DNA from: Ganoderma boninense
Taxonomy: Eukaryota > Basidiomycota > Agaricomycetes > Polyporales > Polyporaceae
Assembly: GCA_002900995.3 (NCBI GenBank)
Contig: PJEW03000014.1
Span: 409,214 to 473,213 of the forward strand
DNA length: 64,000 nucleotides
Direction: 5' to 3'
The notes beneath the pieces were generated by a model that was not told the origin of the DNA, did no database searches, and worked only from the letters and a program-made list of their open reading frames with translations. The position numbers and the translations under genes are program-made. Below are positions 22,648 through 34,243 of this stretch, piece after piece (position 1 is the first letter of the stretch; each line of letters begins with the position of its first letter).

Positions 22648-23146
22648 TCATTCCGGCGAGATGGTTACCCGCACACGGCGCGAATGAGGCATCTCAAGGA
22701 AAACAATCAAGGAAAATAGCTGCTCTATCTCGCTGTCCTTGTTGATGATCGCTGCGCGTAACCTGGCGATCTCAAGTTTGAGGCCTGTGATATCTTTCAA
22801 TTGCATCAATTGAGTGCTAAACGAGGTCAAAAAGTCACCTACATTCCAAAGGAACACAAACTTTGATCCCAGCCACAGAGGCACCATGGCGGTGATGGTC
22901 GTCTTGTGGATGAGTTCTACCTTTACAAAGGACGTTTGAGAAACGCGGAGAAGGAGCTGTCCAACGTGAGAAGGATATACCAGGCCCCTCCGTGTCGGGC
23001 GCGGGCTGTCCACCAGTAGACTGATGCGCAACGTCATTGTTGTCTTGCAATGGACAAGGGGTAGATGCCATACCATCATTAAGAGGTTGGACTTGCCTTC
23101 TGTGTGCTGGGAATCCTTCTGTAAATGTTGTGGTAGAGGAGGCCAT
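22648..23146 (-). CDS. possible second, shorter membrane/coiled-coil gene
   Basis: ATG at 23146 opens MASSTTTFTEGFPAHRRQ, a hydrophilic N-terminus. In another frame further down the minus strand is a segment with a hydrophobic stretch (WLGSKFVFLWNVGDFLTSF) followed by a heptad-like Leu/Ile pattern (LKDITGLKLEIARLRAAI). The two would be joined by an intron near 22960-22920, not resolved. It lies directly upstream of the interrupted membrane-protein gene in the same orientation and has similar architecture, so it may be a diverged tandem relative. It could continue past 22648 (GTAACC and GTGAGC donors follow). Confidence 0.35.
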
Positions 23147-23149
23147 AAT

Positions 23150-24820
23150 GTATGAGGGAAGGAGCTAATTGTGGCTGGAGCACATCTGGTTTCCACTGTT
23201 GTATTACAATACCCCATTACTGTGGTGCAAACTCTATGCCTATGATGGCCATATTGTATTTTGTTATGCCGGTGGCCCATTGTTGTTTGTTACAACCAGG
23301 GCCAGTTGTTGTTTGATCTGGGAGCACTGATAACTGATTAGAGAGGTAATCTAATCCTAGATAAGGACGACTTTTTGATCTCCTGGCTTATCAGTAATCT
23401 CTGTTACTGATCTAATCTGCAATCCGCTTTAGGGCGCTTTTTTGATCTTTTGGCTAATCAAGCTGTGCTGGGTTGATCTAATCTAATGCACGTCGATCTA
23501 ATGGGCGCTTTTGGGCGCTTTTTTGATGATCTGGCTTCCTCAAATGGCAGTTGGGGGCTGGGGGCAGGTGGGGCACCAGGATGGGGTACCTCCTAGGGTC
23601 CATTGTGGGCCCAATACTATAGCTATTGACTTGATTCTTTTTGCAGCATGTACATATAGATAGGGAGCATCCAGTCGACCAAACAGTGAAGCAATACACC
23701 TACTACAGCTGTTTATATAGCCCATACAGTGATGGGGAGGAGAAGGTGCTGTATCTTGGGCATTTCTTGGGCATTCCCCTTCGTTGTTTTTGCATATAGT
23801 AGGCATTAGTAGTGGTATATTGGGTACATGGTTTGTTTGGGGCAGCAGTGCCTAGTACTATTTATGGGGAGCCTGCACTATTTAGCCCCTAGGCACTTTG
23901 CAGGCCAATATCTTGGGGGCCAGTTGTGCTATGACCAAGCCCTTAGTACCGTTGGAAAGGCATGATTTAGGGCTTTCTAACGGTATATTATACACCCCAA
24001 TCCATGCACTTTCACTGACCCCCTCCTCCCCCCTCCCCCACATTGATCCCCTTATACCACAGCCCCCCATGGTCGGATTGCCTTGAACCTTTATACACAT
24101 GTTATGCTATATGCCTGGCATATATGTACCAACTTGCAGCCTGTGAATCGCCCTACTCCCTCCGGTATTCTATTTCTGCCATAGCACAATACCTAGATAC
24201 TGTTTCCCCTATAGCTCTCTACCACCTTCATCAAATGCCAGGATCTCTTTTGTTCTATATTTGTGTACTATGCCACTATCCAGATCGCCCATTACATCTC
24301 TTATCAGAGGATGTGATCCCTTATGCTATTCTTATCAGTGTTTGCACACTAATACCCCTACTGTATTGGATCAGGGAAATACCATACAGATCAGATATCA
24401 CCATTGGATAGAGGTATATTACCGCTTTCCGACGCATTTTAGATCATGAGATTTGGCCAAGAACTGAGGGAGATATGGGGGGAGGAGTGGTTGGAGGGTA
24501 CTTGAGACTGGGTGGAACAGAGCTATGTACCAATTTCCGAAGGAAACCTCCTGTCCAATGCATCCCAAATGGTGCATCCACTCACATCCAAACGTTCCCC
24601 CTTCAGGAGTATGTCGTAGATTTGGAGCTGGTGTTTGGGGCAGTCGTGCTAGAGATTCTGAGCAATTGGGGTGGGGAATCAACGTGTTTGTATCGGGTTC
24701 ACGTTCATGGCGAGGTTGCTGATGTGCTATAGCTACTTCGTTTGGACAATTTCACGTTGTTAGCCTACCTTTGACCTTCGCACTTTACATGCAAATCAAA
24801 CAATTGTCCGTATCCAAACG
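23150..24820. other. no supported gene; AT-richer DNA with short internal repeats
   Basis: No convincing gene on either strand. Between 23330 and 23530 a motif GGGCGCTTTTTTGAT recurs (23432, 23503-23527 with a doubled core), together with GATCTAATC and GGCTAATCA or GGCTTATCA pieces. This looks like the subterminal region of a decayed DNA element, but no matching terminal inverted repeats were found. Composition shifts toward AT relative to the genes on either side. Confidence 0.4.
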
Positions 24821-24823
24821 CAC

Positions 24824-27800
24824 ATGCACATCTTTCATGCTCAATCTTTTCCGGCTCAGCGGATGGCCAATCGTCGTATAAACAAGTATAGGTTCGTTTA
24901 TTTTGCAACCTTGGCTTCAAAGGCTGACATGTACGAGGTTGCACGTCCAGCCAGAATTGGAGCTTGGTGTCAAAGATTCAACGAAGAGGATTCTCCTCCA
25001 ATAGATGCTATTTATCTCGGCCTTCAGTGTCGTGATGCTCCCCTCAAACATGACCTCCACACCTCCGCCATTGGCCCCCGAGGGCCAGGCTCCCCCATCT
25101 GACCCCGACGGCCACGCTCCTCCCTCAGCCCCTGAAGGCCACACTTCTTAATTAGCTCCCGAGTTCTATCCTCCACCTCCTGAGCGTCCTCAATCAGCCA
25201 GCGAGGCTCCCCACGAGCCCATGTCTCCCCAAGAACTCCAGAAATATCTCAAAGTTCCTTCAAATTCTGTTCTCAAGGAGAAACGAGATCTTACCGGAAA
25301 GTATGCCCACACATTCGAACATCATGGGAAATTGCAGAAGACCAGGAAGGAAGTACGTTGTTCATCGTTTTGCTGAATTATTGTGCAGTGGTTGACGTGA
25401 TCAAGGACAATGCTATACCATTAAAGCTTACCGACGATGACGTGAGTTGGTACACAGCTTATGACAGGTCATTGTGTTCTGAAGCATTCTTAGACCAACA
25501 TACGTACGAGACGTAACCTGAGACTTGCCTTTGGACAGGTACGTGTGAGATGACTTGTTTCAATCTCAACTGTTTTCTAACATTTTACAGCCCCGGATCA
25601 CTGGTCCTGAAGGCAACATTCAACGTCCGGCAACGGGGGTATGTAGTCATATACTCATTTGTGATTTCGTGCGGACATTGACGTCCTTGACAGGTCTCTC
25701 TGCTGACACGGGCTGGGCCAACAAATCGGCCCTCTACGGCTGTCCCTCGAAGTACATTCGACTTCCACCAACCGAGTCCATCTCCAGATCGGACTTGCGA
25801 GTCGGCCGCAGCGACTGTCAGATCTGCAGGGGAGCCCAAGCTATCTGCTGAAGATATTGTCCACATAGTCAAAATGGTTCATGGTATTATGAAGCCTAGC
25901 AATGCCCCTCTGGTGTGCGAACCTCTTCATTGAGTCATCAGAGGTGACTGAGACCATTTCGCAGACTGGCGAGCAAGCATGGATAGCCTGGCAAGGCTTC
26001 AATGAACAATAGCGAGCGGAACTGTTCCAGAGGTACTTGACCCGCTCCGAGACACCACGACCTCGGAGTAACCAGCATGGGGTTACGGAGAACACTTCTG
26101 CCCCTTTCTATCAGCCTACAGTTCATCAAGTTGCCTCGTTTCCCTCACATACTACGCGACAAAATTTCGCACCCCAAACGCTCCCGTCCGCTGGCCACTG
26201 CGCTCAGCCGCGTGTCGGTGGGCTCAATACCAACTACAGCAGTGTCGAGCCTTCAACAAACCATCAACAGGGGACCCTTCACCTTCCTCCATTGACAGCG
26301 CCTCAGAATATGGAGGTAACCTCCCTTGAAGGCGGCCGGGATCAACGTCTCGATGGGCATTCCGCTGTCTACGGTTTAGCGCCAACGGAGCAACAACTGG
26401 CTATTCCTCAACCATCCGCGGGCGTGATTTCCCTCCCGCCGCCTTCTGCATCTCAGCATGCTGCATATTATGGACATGTATCTAGCGGCTCCTGGGCTCA
26501 GCGACAAGGTGGCGAATGCGATAACATGGTCCACGGCGACTACGCGCAGCATCAGACGCAACCACAAGTCTCCGCAAACATCTCTTCACATAATCACTCA
26601 GTGCCGCTTCCCCCTCAGCAACCCATGATCTTTCAGGCACCCCTGGCTCAGTCATACATCGACAAGCACCACACGACCTATGGCATAAGTTCACAGAACC
26701 TGTCTCAGCCATTAGATCCTGGTCATGTGCCAACCTCGCCAATGTATCCCGTTCCACAGCCAATTGCCTACCAGAACTCGATGCCCCAAGGCGGTGGTTG
26801 GGCGGGGACGTCGGCCTACCGGGCAAATCCTCAGCAGCCTCATGGACGACCACCAGCCTCTCATTTGGTCTTCCCCCCACTAGCATACCAGCAGGAGACA
26901 GTGCCCGAACCGCCCTCGCAGGGCAGTCTGTGAGACCAGCAAGTGTTTCATCAAAGAAATAACCTGACTTCCGTCGGGGGTGTTCCAAACGTCATGGGGC
27001 AGCCATACGCTGCTCCTGTTTTGCCAGTGCATCCTGTGGTTCCATCGACGACGGCGTTCCCTCAGAGACCTCAGGACGGTCATCCAATCCGCCAACCAAT
27101 CCGCCAACCAGTGCTATCACGTGCAGGTCCATCAATGATACCTGAGGTATTCAGATCGTCGACTTCGTCTTCCAGAGATTGTGCTGCAAGTCAAAGCATG
27201 GTCACCGTCACTGAGTCTCAAACTGCAGACGATGAACCAATGGTTGACGAAGAGGATGAGATGTTTCCTTCTGCTGGAAGGGCGGTATGTGTCCTTCACC
27301 TTTCGCTAGTCATGTGGCGGTAAGCTTATTCAAATGGGTCATAGGAATTTGAATCGCAGACGGGCACCAGCCAAGTGAGAAACAAGGGCAAGGTTAGTAT
27401 CAACCTTGTTGCAGTGCGGTCACGCGATAGACAGATCTACAATGTTTAGAGTTGGGCCGATCGCCCTCGGCCTTTAAATCCTGAGATCCGCCTGAACGAA
27501 TGCGTGAGCAATCTCTTTGATCTTCGTCAGAAAGTATGGGCACTCATGTCCCCTGTAGCCATCCCGCCCATTTGAAGATGACCAAGGATATCTCCCTGCA
27601 GATGCCACTCTGTTGGTCATAAACCGTATGCAAAGGGTGTCTGACGTCGTAGAGGAACAAGCGAATGCCCAGTACGCCCTATACCTTTCTTCTCATCACG
27701 TACAGCTTCGTCTTACCCGCTTTTTCTCAATTTCCTTGCATAGGAAGAACTTGTTCCAAGAAATTAGGGAACTCAAGGACCATTTCACTGCTCAGCGCGA

Positions 27801-29061
27801 CAAAGTCTCTGTTGGAGCACGGGCTGGGGCCAGGGTGTCGCAAAGACGGCAAACAGTTCCACCTCGTCCCCAAGCACACGTAGCGAACGACACCTCGCTC
27901 CGCACACACAAACAACAGAAGCGTGTTGTGGAGAAGGTACATCGCCTTCGCGGTCATAGGAAGTACTCCGAAGTGGACGCCGATGATAAGGACGACGGGA
28001 ACGACGCCAACTCGGAGGATCCCGAGTTAGAGGAAGATGAGCATCTCAAGCAGCTGAAGGTGAGTTGGAGATTGTTATGATGTTATTCTTGGTTAGCATG
28101 AGCTGACCTGTTTCATTAGGCACGAGTTTGACATGAGCTTGCCAGTTATTTGCAGATCTATGACTAGAAGACGGTTTCGCATCAATACCCTCCGCTGACT
28201 GACGCTGAGATCATTGACTATAAAGCGCGCAAGGAATATATCGTTCCAAGTGTCACCAACATCCGGGTCAACTTCAGCAAACCTTGGAAGTGATTCGCAT
28301 TCAACAAGGAGACGCGGTATGTCATCATCACAAAATACCTCCAGCGTGTCGCAGGAGGGGCCTACTTCAAGAATCCAACCCCGGCAGAAATGCTGAACCA
28401 CAAAGTTGTTGGGTCCATTCTGGACAGACACATGAAGTATTGCTGGGATCTTTGGTGCAAATCCCTCTATCCTCTGCCCCCTGAGAAAGTTATCGAGCTG
28501 GCGCGGTGAGCTACTCGAAACTCGTGTCGTTGAACTGTGAGTTATTCAGCTTCTCGACCACTGATTCTAGCTGACAGTTACTATGTATAGCTTCATGAAT
28601 CGCGAGAGGTTCTAGTTATCAGGCGGGGATACAAAATGCATCGCTTAATCATCAAGCTGCTTCAGCCATGCCACATGAGCAGCGACAAGACCAATTACAA
28701 TTCGGAGGAGGAGGCTCAAGGATGCAGGGTGAAGAAGCATCCCCAACAGTTCCGGATCAGGGTGTCGAACTGGCAGAGTCTTGAATTGAGAAACTTCCTC
28801 TGGACTCTCGACAGTTTTTATCGCCAAGATTGGGGCGATACCTCTATCAGGCCGTTGATGGGCGGGAGCTCACCCCGCACACGGATCCTTGATGACTCGA
28901 TCTCTGAGGACGGCGTTGCACCCATCGGCCTTTGGCGTAACTGCTACAACAAGGACTGGCTCGACCTTCAGCTTCCCCACATCATCCGCGACCTAGAGAT
29001 TGTTGATGAGGACTACAACTTCAGGTTTCCCGACCTGCCTCCCCCCAAAGCCACTGTGTGA
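24824..29061 (+). pseudogene. decayed multi-exon gene, Pro/Gln/Ser-rich N-terminal half and conserved C-terminus
   Basis: Plus-strand protein-like segments follow one another but are broken. 26037-26933 encodes a 298-residue Pro/Gln/Ser/His-rich low-complexity stretch. 27570-28080 encodes FEDDQGYLPADATLLVINRM and then a basic and acidic region ending EDPELEEDEHLKQLK. 28170-28510 encodes YPPLTDAEIIDYKARKEYIV and later YVIITKYLQRVAGG and MKYCWDLWCKSL, with in-frame stops between (after SKPWK, and twice shortly after 28121). 28850-29061 encodes GVAPIGLWRNCYNKDWL and EDYNFRFPDL. Such large low-complexity genes with conserved C-terminal blocks occur in many copies in Agaricomycete genomes; I do not know a function. 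Several independent stops and frame changes make this a relic rather than a normal gene. Confidence 0.55.
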
Positions 29062-29426
29062 CGTTCCTGCTGCTTCCACATTCTCCTCCACATCTTCAAC
29101 TTCACTCCCCACCTCCTCCCTCAAAGATCGCCCTCTGGCTAGCTGCTTTCACCCAGGATCTCCGACTCGCGTCCCTTCTCTTCCTTCCTCTCCTCTCCTC
29201 TCCTTGCCTCTGACCGCTATGCTCCTCCTTTCTCTTTTTTTGCAAAGAGGCATCAAATCACACTGTCCCTTCTCACACCAATTCTTCACACAGCTCTTAA
29301 ACACCAATTGGTCTCCGCATTACCACCACTTTGCCTACGCGCTTGTACGCGCTCAAAACAGACGTATCACGTGTAGGGGTGCTCTCAGCGTCCTCGTGGT
29401 CAGCCGCCTCTCTCTTCTCTGCTTCT

Positions 29427-29482
29427 CTCCTCTGTCTCTGTCTCTGTCTCTGTCTCTCTCCGCCTCTCTCCGCCTCTCTCTC
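29427..29482 (+). repeat. (TCTGTC)n / CT-rich simple repeat
   Basis: A run of CTCTGT units turning into CTCTCTCCGC units, within a CT-rich stretch of about 29100-29500 that contains no supported gene. Confidence 0.85.
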
Positions 29483-29559
29483 CCCTCCTCCAATGCCTAC
29501 ATATCTCGTATGCCTCACGTCCTAGCGGCTCGTGCTTCGTCAGGTCGGCGTTGACCTCT

Positions 29560-29773
29560 CCTCCCACCTCCCACAACTTCTTCGTCCGGTGAGGTGGATA
29601 TATTGTGAGTCTCGACCTTGTTTCATTTCTTCCCTCCGCCACCTGTGCCGTCTGCTTATGATGTTGGTGGAGGCCACTACAGAGCTCTCTATCATGCTGT
29701 CACGTCGAGTGTGTTCCTCCCCAACGTCGCTTGCCATAGTAACACATTTATTGCCTCGCTGTCGGACCTGGTT
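29560..29773 (+). pseudogene. gene fragment interrupted by MITE copy 1
   Basis: A GTGAGT donor-like site follows GGATATATT (about 29612). A protein-like exon encodes GGGHYRALYHAVTSSVFLPN and SNTFIASLSDLV, running exactly into the MITE at 29774. After the element a TAA follows within a few codons. The segment looks like part of an old coding exon into which the MITE inserted; the rest of the gene was not identified. Confidence 0.35.
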
Positions 29774-30294
29774 TAAGGCTGAACGTAGGTCAACCTATGG
29801 TTGATTGGGATCTGTACCTGCAGGTTTGGCCACTTTCAAAAGCTTGATTGGGATTTGTATGAATCAAATCAACTTTTCACCTACAACCTGCAGGTAGCAA
29901 ACCTATAAGTTATAGGTCAAATCATTGATTTGATTTGAATACTAAATATAGTATTTTCTCAGCTACTGTTTAAGATTTTGGTCTATTATTGAGTGTTAGT
30001 AGTCTTTTCTATGCTAGAAATATGCTTATATATGCAGTATTAAGCTATACAAGGACAATTTATTAACTAAAGCCTTCAATTTATACTATTTTTGCTTGTT
30101 GAAGTGTGAATCAACCTACAAGTGACCCATACCCAAACCTACAAATCCAGGTCACTTTTTTCAAGATGCCTGATTTAGATTTGTGACTGATTCATAGTAC
30201 AAGTACCTGTAACCTACAGATCACAACCTATAGGTAAATATCCAGGTTCAAGCCAGGTTGAACTGCGTGAAACCTGGACCTATGTTCAGCCTTA
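29774..30294 (+). mobile_element. hAT-type MITE, copy 1 (521 bp), perfect 8-bp TSD
   Basis: Begins TAAGGCTGAACGTAGGTC and ends GACCTATGTTCAGCCTTA, an 18-bp terminal inverted repeat with one mismatch. It is flanked by ACCTGGTT at 29766-29773 and 30295-30302, an exact 8-bp target duplication characteristic of the hAT superfamily. AT-rich interior without coding capacity; near the ends there are many copies of AACCTNNAGGT-like words (for example ACCTGCAGGT, ACCTATAGGT). Non-autonomous. Confidence 0.93.
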
Positions 30295-30835
30295 ACCTGG
30301 TTGTCCTTTAAGTTGAGACCTACGATGTAACCAAAGGTACGTGTTCTATATGCCTTCTTCAATTTACTCCGTGAACCACTGTCATCTTAGTTTTCATCAT
30401 GATCACGGAGCGGGACAGCGGCCGGAGCTGTCTGTTTGATGCAAGGGAGTATCCCTTGGGTTTTGGTCACAGGGTGAGCTTCCATTTGACGATCACCGCT
30501 TGTACCTGGCGCGACATGTTTGTTTCAGGCTACGAACCTTGTATCCTGGGGCTGCTGCGCTGAGCGCCTGGGGCTGCTCATCACCTTCTCCACAGACAGG
30601 CCGCAGGGTAGTGCGTACGTGCGGTCCAAGACGACTTAGTCGAATGGGACGAGGATATACTCAGCATCCTTATAGCCACATTGGAATCGGACAACGAAAC
30701 TTGAGTGGGACGTAGTTGTTAGGGCAGAGGTTCGCTTGCATTGATCTGACGTCGTCTGGTAAGCACCTCACTACGCTGTCCACTTGACCGCGCATTCATC
30801 CGTTGTTCGGCACCCATCTACATTTGACTATTCGC
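30295..30835. other. 541-bp spacer between the two MITEs
   Basis: GC-richer than the flanking elements. A plus-strand stretch (ITERDSGRSCLFDAREYPLG, around 30400) ends at a GTGAGC donor-like site, suggesting gene remnants. No complete gene. Confidence 0.4.
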
Positions 30836-31356
30836 TAAGGCTGAACATAGGTCCAGGTTTCATGCAGTTCAACCTGGCTTGAACCTGGATATTTACCTAT
30901 AGGTTGTGATCTGTAGGTTACAGGTACTTGTGTTATGAATCAGCCACAAATCTAAATCAGGCATCTTGGAAAAAGTAACCTGGATCTGTAGGTTTGAGTA
31001 TGGGTCACTTGTAGGTTGATTCACACTTCAACAGCTAAAAATAGGATAAATTGAAGGCTTTAGTTAATAAATTGTCCTTGTATAGCTTAATACTGCATAT
31101 ATAAGCATATTTCTAGCATAGAAAAGACTACTAACACTCAATAATAGACCAAAATCTTAAACAGTAGCTGAGAAAATACTATATTTAGTATTCAAATCAA
31201 ATCAATGATTTGACCTATAACTTATAGGTTTGCTACCTGCAGGTTGTAGGTGAAAAGTTGATTTGATTCATACAGATCCCAATCAAGCTTTTGAAAGTGG
31301 CCAAACCTGCAGGTACAGATCCCAATCAACCATAGGTTGACCTACGTTCAGCCTTA
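30836..31356 (-). mobile_element. hAT-type MITE, copy 2 (521 bp), inverted relative to copy 1
   Basis: Same length as copy 1 and, by eye, about 97% identical to its reverse complement; near one end I saw one difference in roughly 190 bases. The left flank ends CTATTCGC and the right flank begins CTAGTATTCGC, so the target duplication appears to be CTATTCGC with a small insertion on the right side. Confidence 0.92.
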
Positions 31357-31439
31357 CTAGTATTCGCACACTTCTTCTCCCTTCTGCCAGCCCAGTTACG
31401 CCAGTCCTGCCCCGTTTTCCTTCTACCTATCCCCGCCGC

Positions 31440-32200
31440 TCTCATCCACACTTGATCTCCTTCCTTCTCCTGGTATCACTCTTTCACATCACTCCACGAC
31501 CCTCATCGCCTCTTTCCTTCCCTTTCTTCTCATCCCTCCTGACTCCACTACTTTTTGTGTGTTCCACCACCCGCACGCGCGGTGAGCAGTCTGCCGCCTC
31601 ATCGCATCCACTCCTCTGCTCACCCCAACCCCATCCGTTTCCTCTCGTCCTCTCCAGTCCACTCTGCTCCACTCTCTACCTTTTTTCTGTGCCCTCTCGA
31701 TGCTCCACCTCTATCCACTTCTCCGTTCACCCCAACCCCCATTGGTTTTCTTTCGTCCTCTCCGGTCCACCCTCCACCTCTTTTCTGCTCCTTCATTATT
31801 TCTCGCCATTCCATCCTGTCCATTGACACATCGCTCCCCTTTACATCACTTCTCGCCGGTCCGCTCTTCTAGCTCGCACGTCTACTGTTCACCCGCGGCG
31901 CTTCGCAGCCCCTTCCATGTGTACTCAATTTCTCGTCCCCAGTGTGCCCTTGCTGCGTCTGTTACATTATCATTCTATCGAGGCTTTGCCCCCTCTGTTT
32001 CCCACGACTAGAATAATTGAAAGCTAGTTTTCCACGACTAGACCAATGTGTGCCCTTGTTGCGTCTGTGACAGTAACCCTTGTTGCGTCTGTGACAGTAA
32101 CATTATCATAGTCTTTACCCTCTCTGTTTCCCACAACTAGAATAATTAAAGGCTCATTTATCCCCGATTGCCCACGACTAGACCAATAGCCGCCTTTCGA
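31440..32200. repeat. CT-rich region with imperfect tandem duplications
   Basis: 31605-31690 and 31710-31790 are two diverged copies of one block (CCACT-CTC-CACCCCAACCCC...). From about 31940 to 32200 another unit of roughly 110 bp with CCCTCTGTTTCCCACGACTAG, AATAATTGAAAG and GACTAGACCAATG recurs; a 29-bp piece (CCTTGTTGCGTCTGTGACAGTAA) is repeated back to back at 32055-32102. Open frames here are low complexity and probably not genes. Confidence 0.6.
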
Positions 32201-33780
32201 ACAGGCCAAAAGGCTTGACGCAGCCATCCGAAAGGCTGAATCAGCAACTCATTTTGTCCGGTCAACGCAATGAGACTTTCGGTGTCAATGCCACTCTTTT
32301 CGGACGAGACAAAAGGAGTGTGACACGTAACAGCAGCATCTTCATTTTGTCTAGGCGAAAGGTCGCCCGATGGGATCACTCCACCAAGACTTTTAACCCA
32401 TCCGAAAGGCGCCATGCAGTTGGCATTTCGTCAAAGACAAATGGGGTAGATCTGGGCCAGTTTCCGCCCATCAAAAACTCGTGTAAGCAAAAAACTTTCA
32501 TTCGGTCGACAACTCGATCATATTTAGGTTGGCAGCCGGTCATTTGGACGAGACAAATGGGGCAAGAAAGGCATTTGACGCGATTACCACCAGCCTCCGC
32601 TTTTCAGCAACTTTTCTCCCGTCGAAAACGCCCGGATGCCCGCCGTGCGAGGTCGGTGGGGGCGACGAGCCGGGCACGATGAGCCACTTCTCCTCCAGGT
32701 CCGCGCAGAAGAACTTTGGTGAGTTGTCACCGCTCAGGCCCTCTGCCGCGATGCGGTCCGCGGACGAGATGTCGTGGTTCGGGCGCCAGCGGCAGGAGCG
32801 CGACTCAAATCGCACCAAGCGTGCCTACGAAGAGCAAGCCGACGAATACAGCGGCTTAATTGGATCGCTCTGTTGGCGGGGAGGACCACGCCAGGTTCAT
32901 ATAGATAAGGTCACGATGGGCGAGCATATAAGTGTAACGTACTAGCCGTCCACTGCGCGTACGTGGCCTTCAGTCCTGTATCCACCAGTCTTGAGGAGTG
33001 GTTTTGAGATGTTCGGCTCATTCACGTTGATGCTATAGTACCTCGGAAGCATGGGGACAAACGCTCTATGGCAGCCAGCATCCAGAGCCATGGCAAGGCA
33101 AGCACGACTCCTCCAGACCCTTCTCTGGAAGCCCATCTGAAGAATCGCGTCGCGGAATAGTTGACATGCGAGCGAGAAGTCACAGACAGCATCAAGATGC
33201 GGTGGTCATGATAGTGGAAGGCGCGATAGGGCGATTGGGGCGAGGATAGTTGGCCGCTCTCTTCTTCGGGGGCGCTAGGCGAGCCCATTCGAGGCTTCGA
33301 CACCGACCAGATGGATACCAACGATGAACAGTGAGTAGCTATACGCTAGACCCAAACAGATGACTAGGAAGGGCATGACATACCTGGCACGGTTTTAATC
33401 TCTTTGTTGGACCAGCAGGTGTACACACGAGTGCAACTTATGAAGACCCGCGCTGCGCCGCGTCGAGTTTGAGCATGAACGGGGAGAAGTATACGTGGCA
33501 GAGGGCTGCTCCTACGAGCTCGAGCGGCTTGGAAGACTCAGCAGCGATGGGACCATGAGCAGGATGTCGTCATGAACATGCCGTGTCAGGGATTCCGAAG
33601 TGCGATCGCAGCCGTTGTGGAGAAGGTCCAGCATGAAAGCTAAAGCGCGCTAGCCATCGGCGTCCGACTGCGGATTGCGTTGCGTGGGATATCTTGCGTC
33701 TTCATCTCCACTCGCTCACTAGGTCACGCAATGGACACCTACATGAACTACTTTGACTATTTATGAGTGGGCCAGAGGTA
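32200..33780. other. no supported gene; possible gene remnants
   Basis: Short open frames on both strands. On the minus strand around 33320-33020 there is protein-like sequence (for example GVVLALPWLWMLAAIERL), which could be part of a membrane-protein gene, but the downstream frame is broken. Words such as GGACGAGACAAANGG recur between 32290 and 32570. Nothing could be chained into a model. Confidence 0.35.
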
Positions 33781-34243
33781 ACGACCGGGAGCCCCGCCAT
33801 GCCAAGGGTCACGACTAAATTGGTCCAATTTGGTCCCCCAGACCAAATTTGGTCGAGGCGATCAAATAAACCCTAGCCCTACTGCACCCTAATATGGAAA
33901 GAGGCCACCACCAAATACGAGCGCTTAGAGCGCGGAAAGGCTCGCGACGAAGCTCGAGGGCAGACGCACCCGGTTTCGAGGCTTCTGGAGGACGCATTTG
34001 AAAGTAGAAATATGTTGTTATTATACTGAAGTCCTGTTGCTAAGTATCATAGACCATGAGGCAAAATTCAGGGCCCAGCCGCAGGTTGTACATAAATGTA
34101 ATAGTAGAAATTGAGGAGGAAAGAGGGCACATAGCCGAACGGTGCTCCCATCAGTTTAAAGGCGATATCTACCTGTTTAAAACAAGCTCAAGATAAAGAA
34201 AATCGGTGGGGAATCGGGGGGGAATTGTAATCGTGAACGGAGG

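Noticed and set aside
31452..31872. Plus-strand frames of 100-124 codons rich in Ser, Leu, Phe and Pro
   Set aside because: Translation of CT-rich tandem repeats; no motif or splice site.
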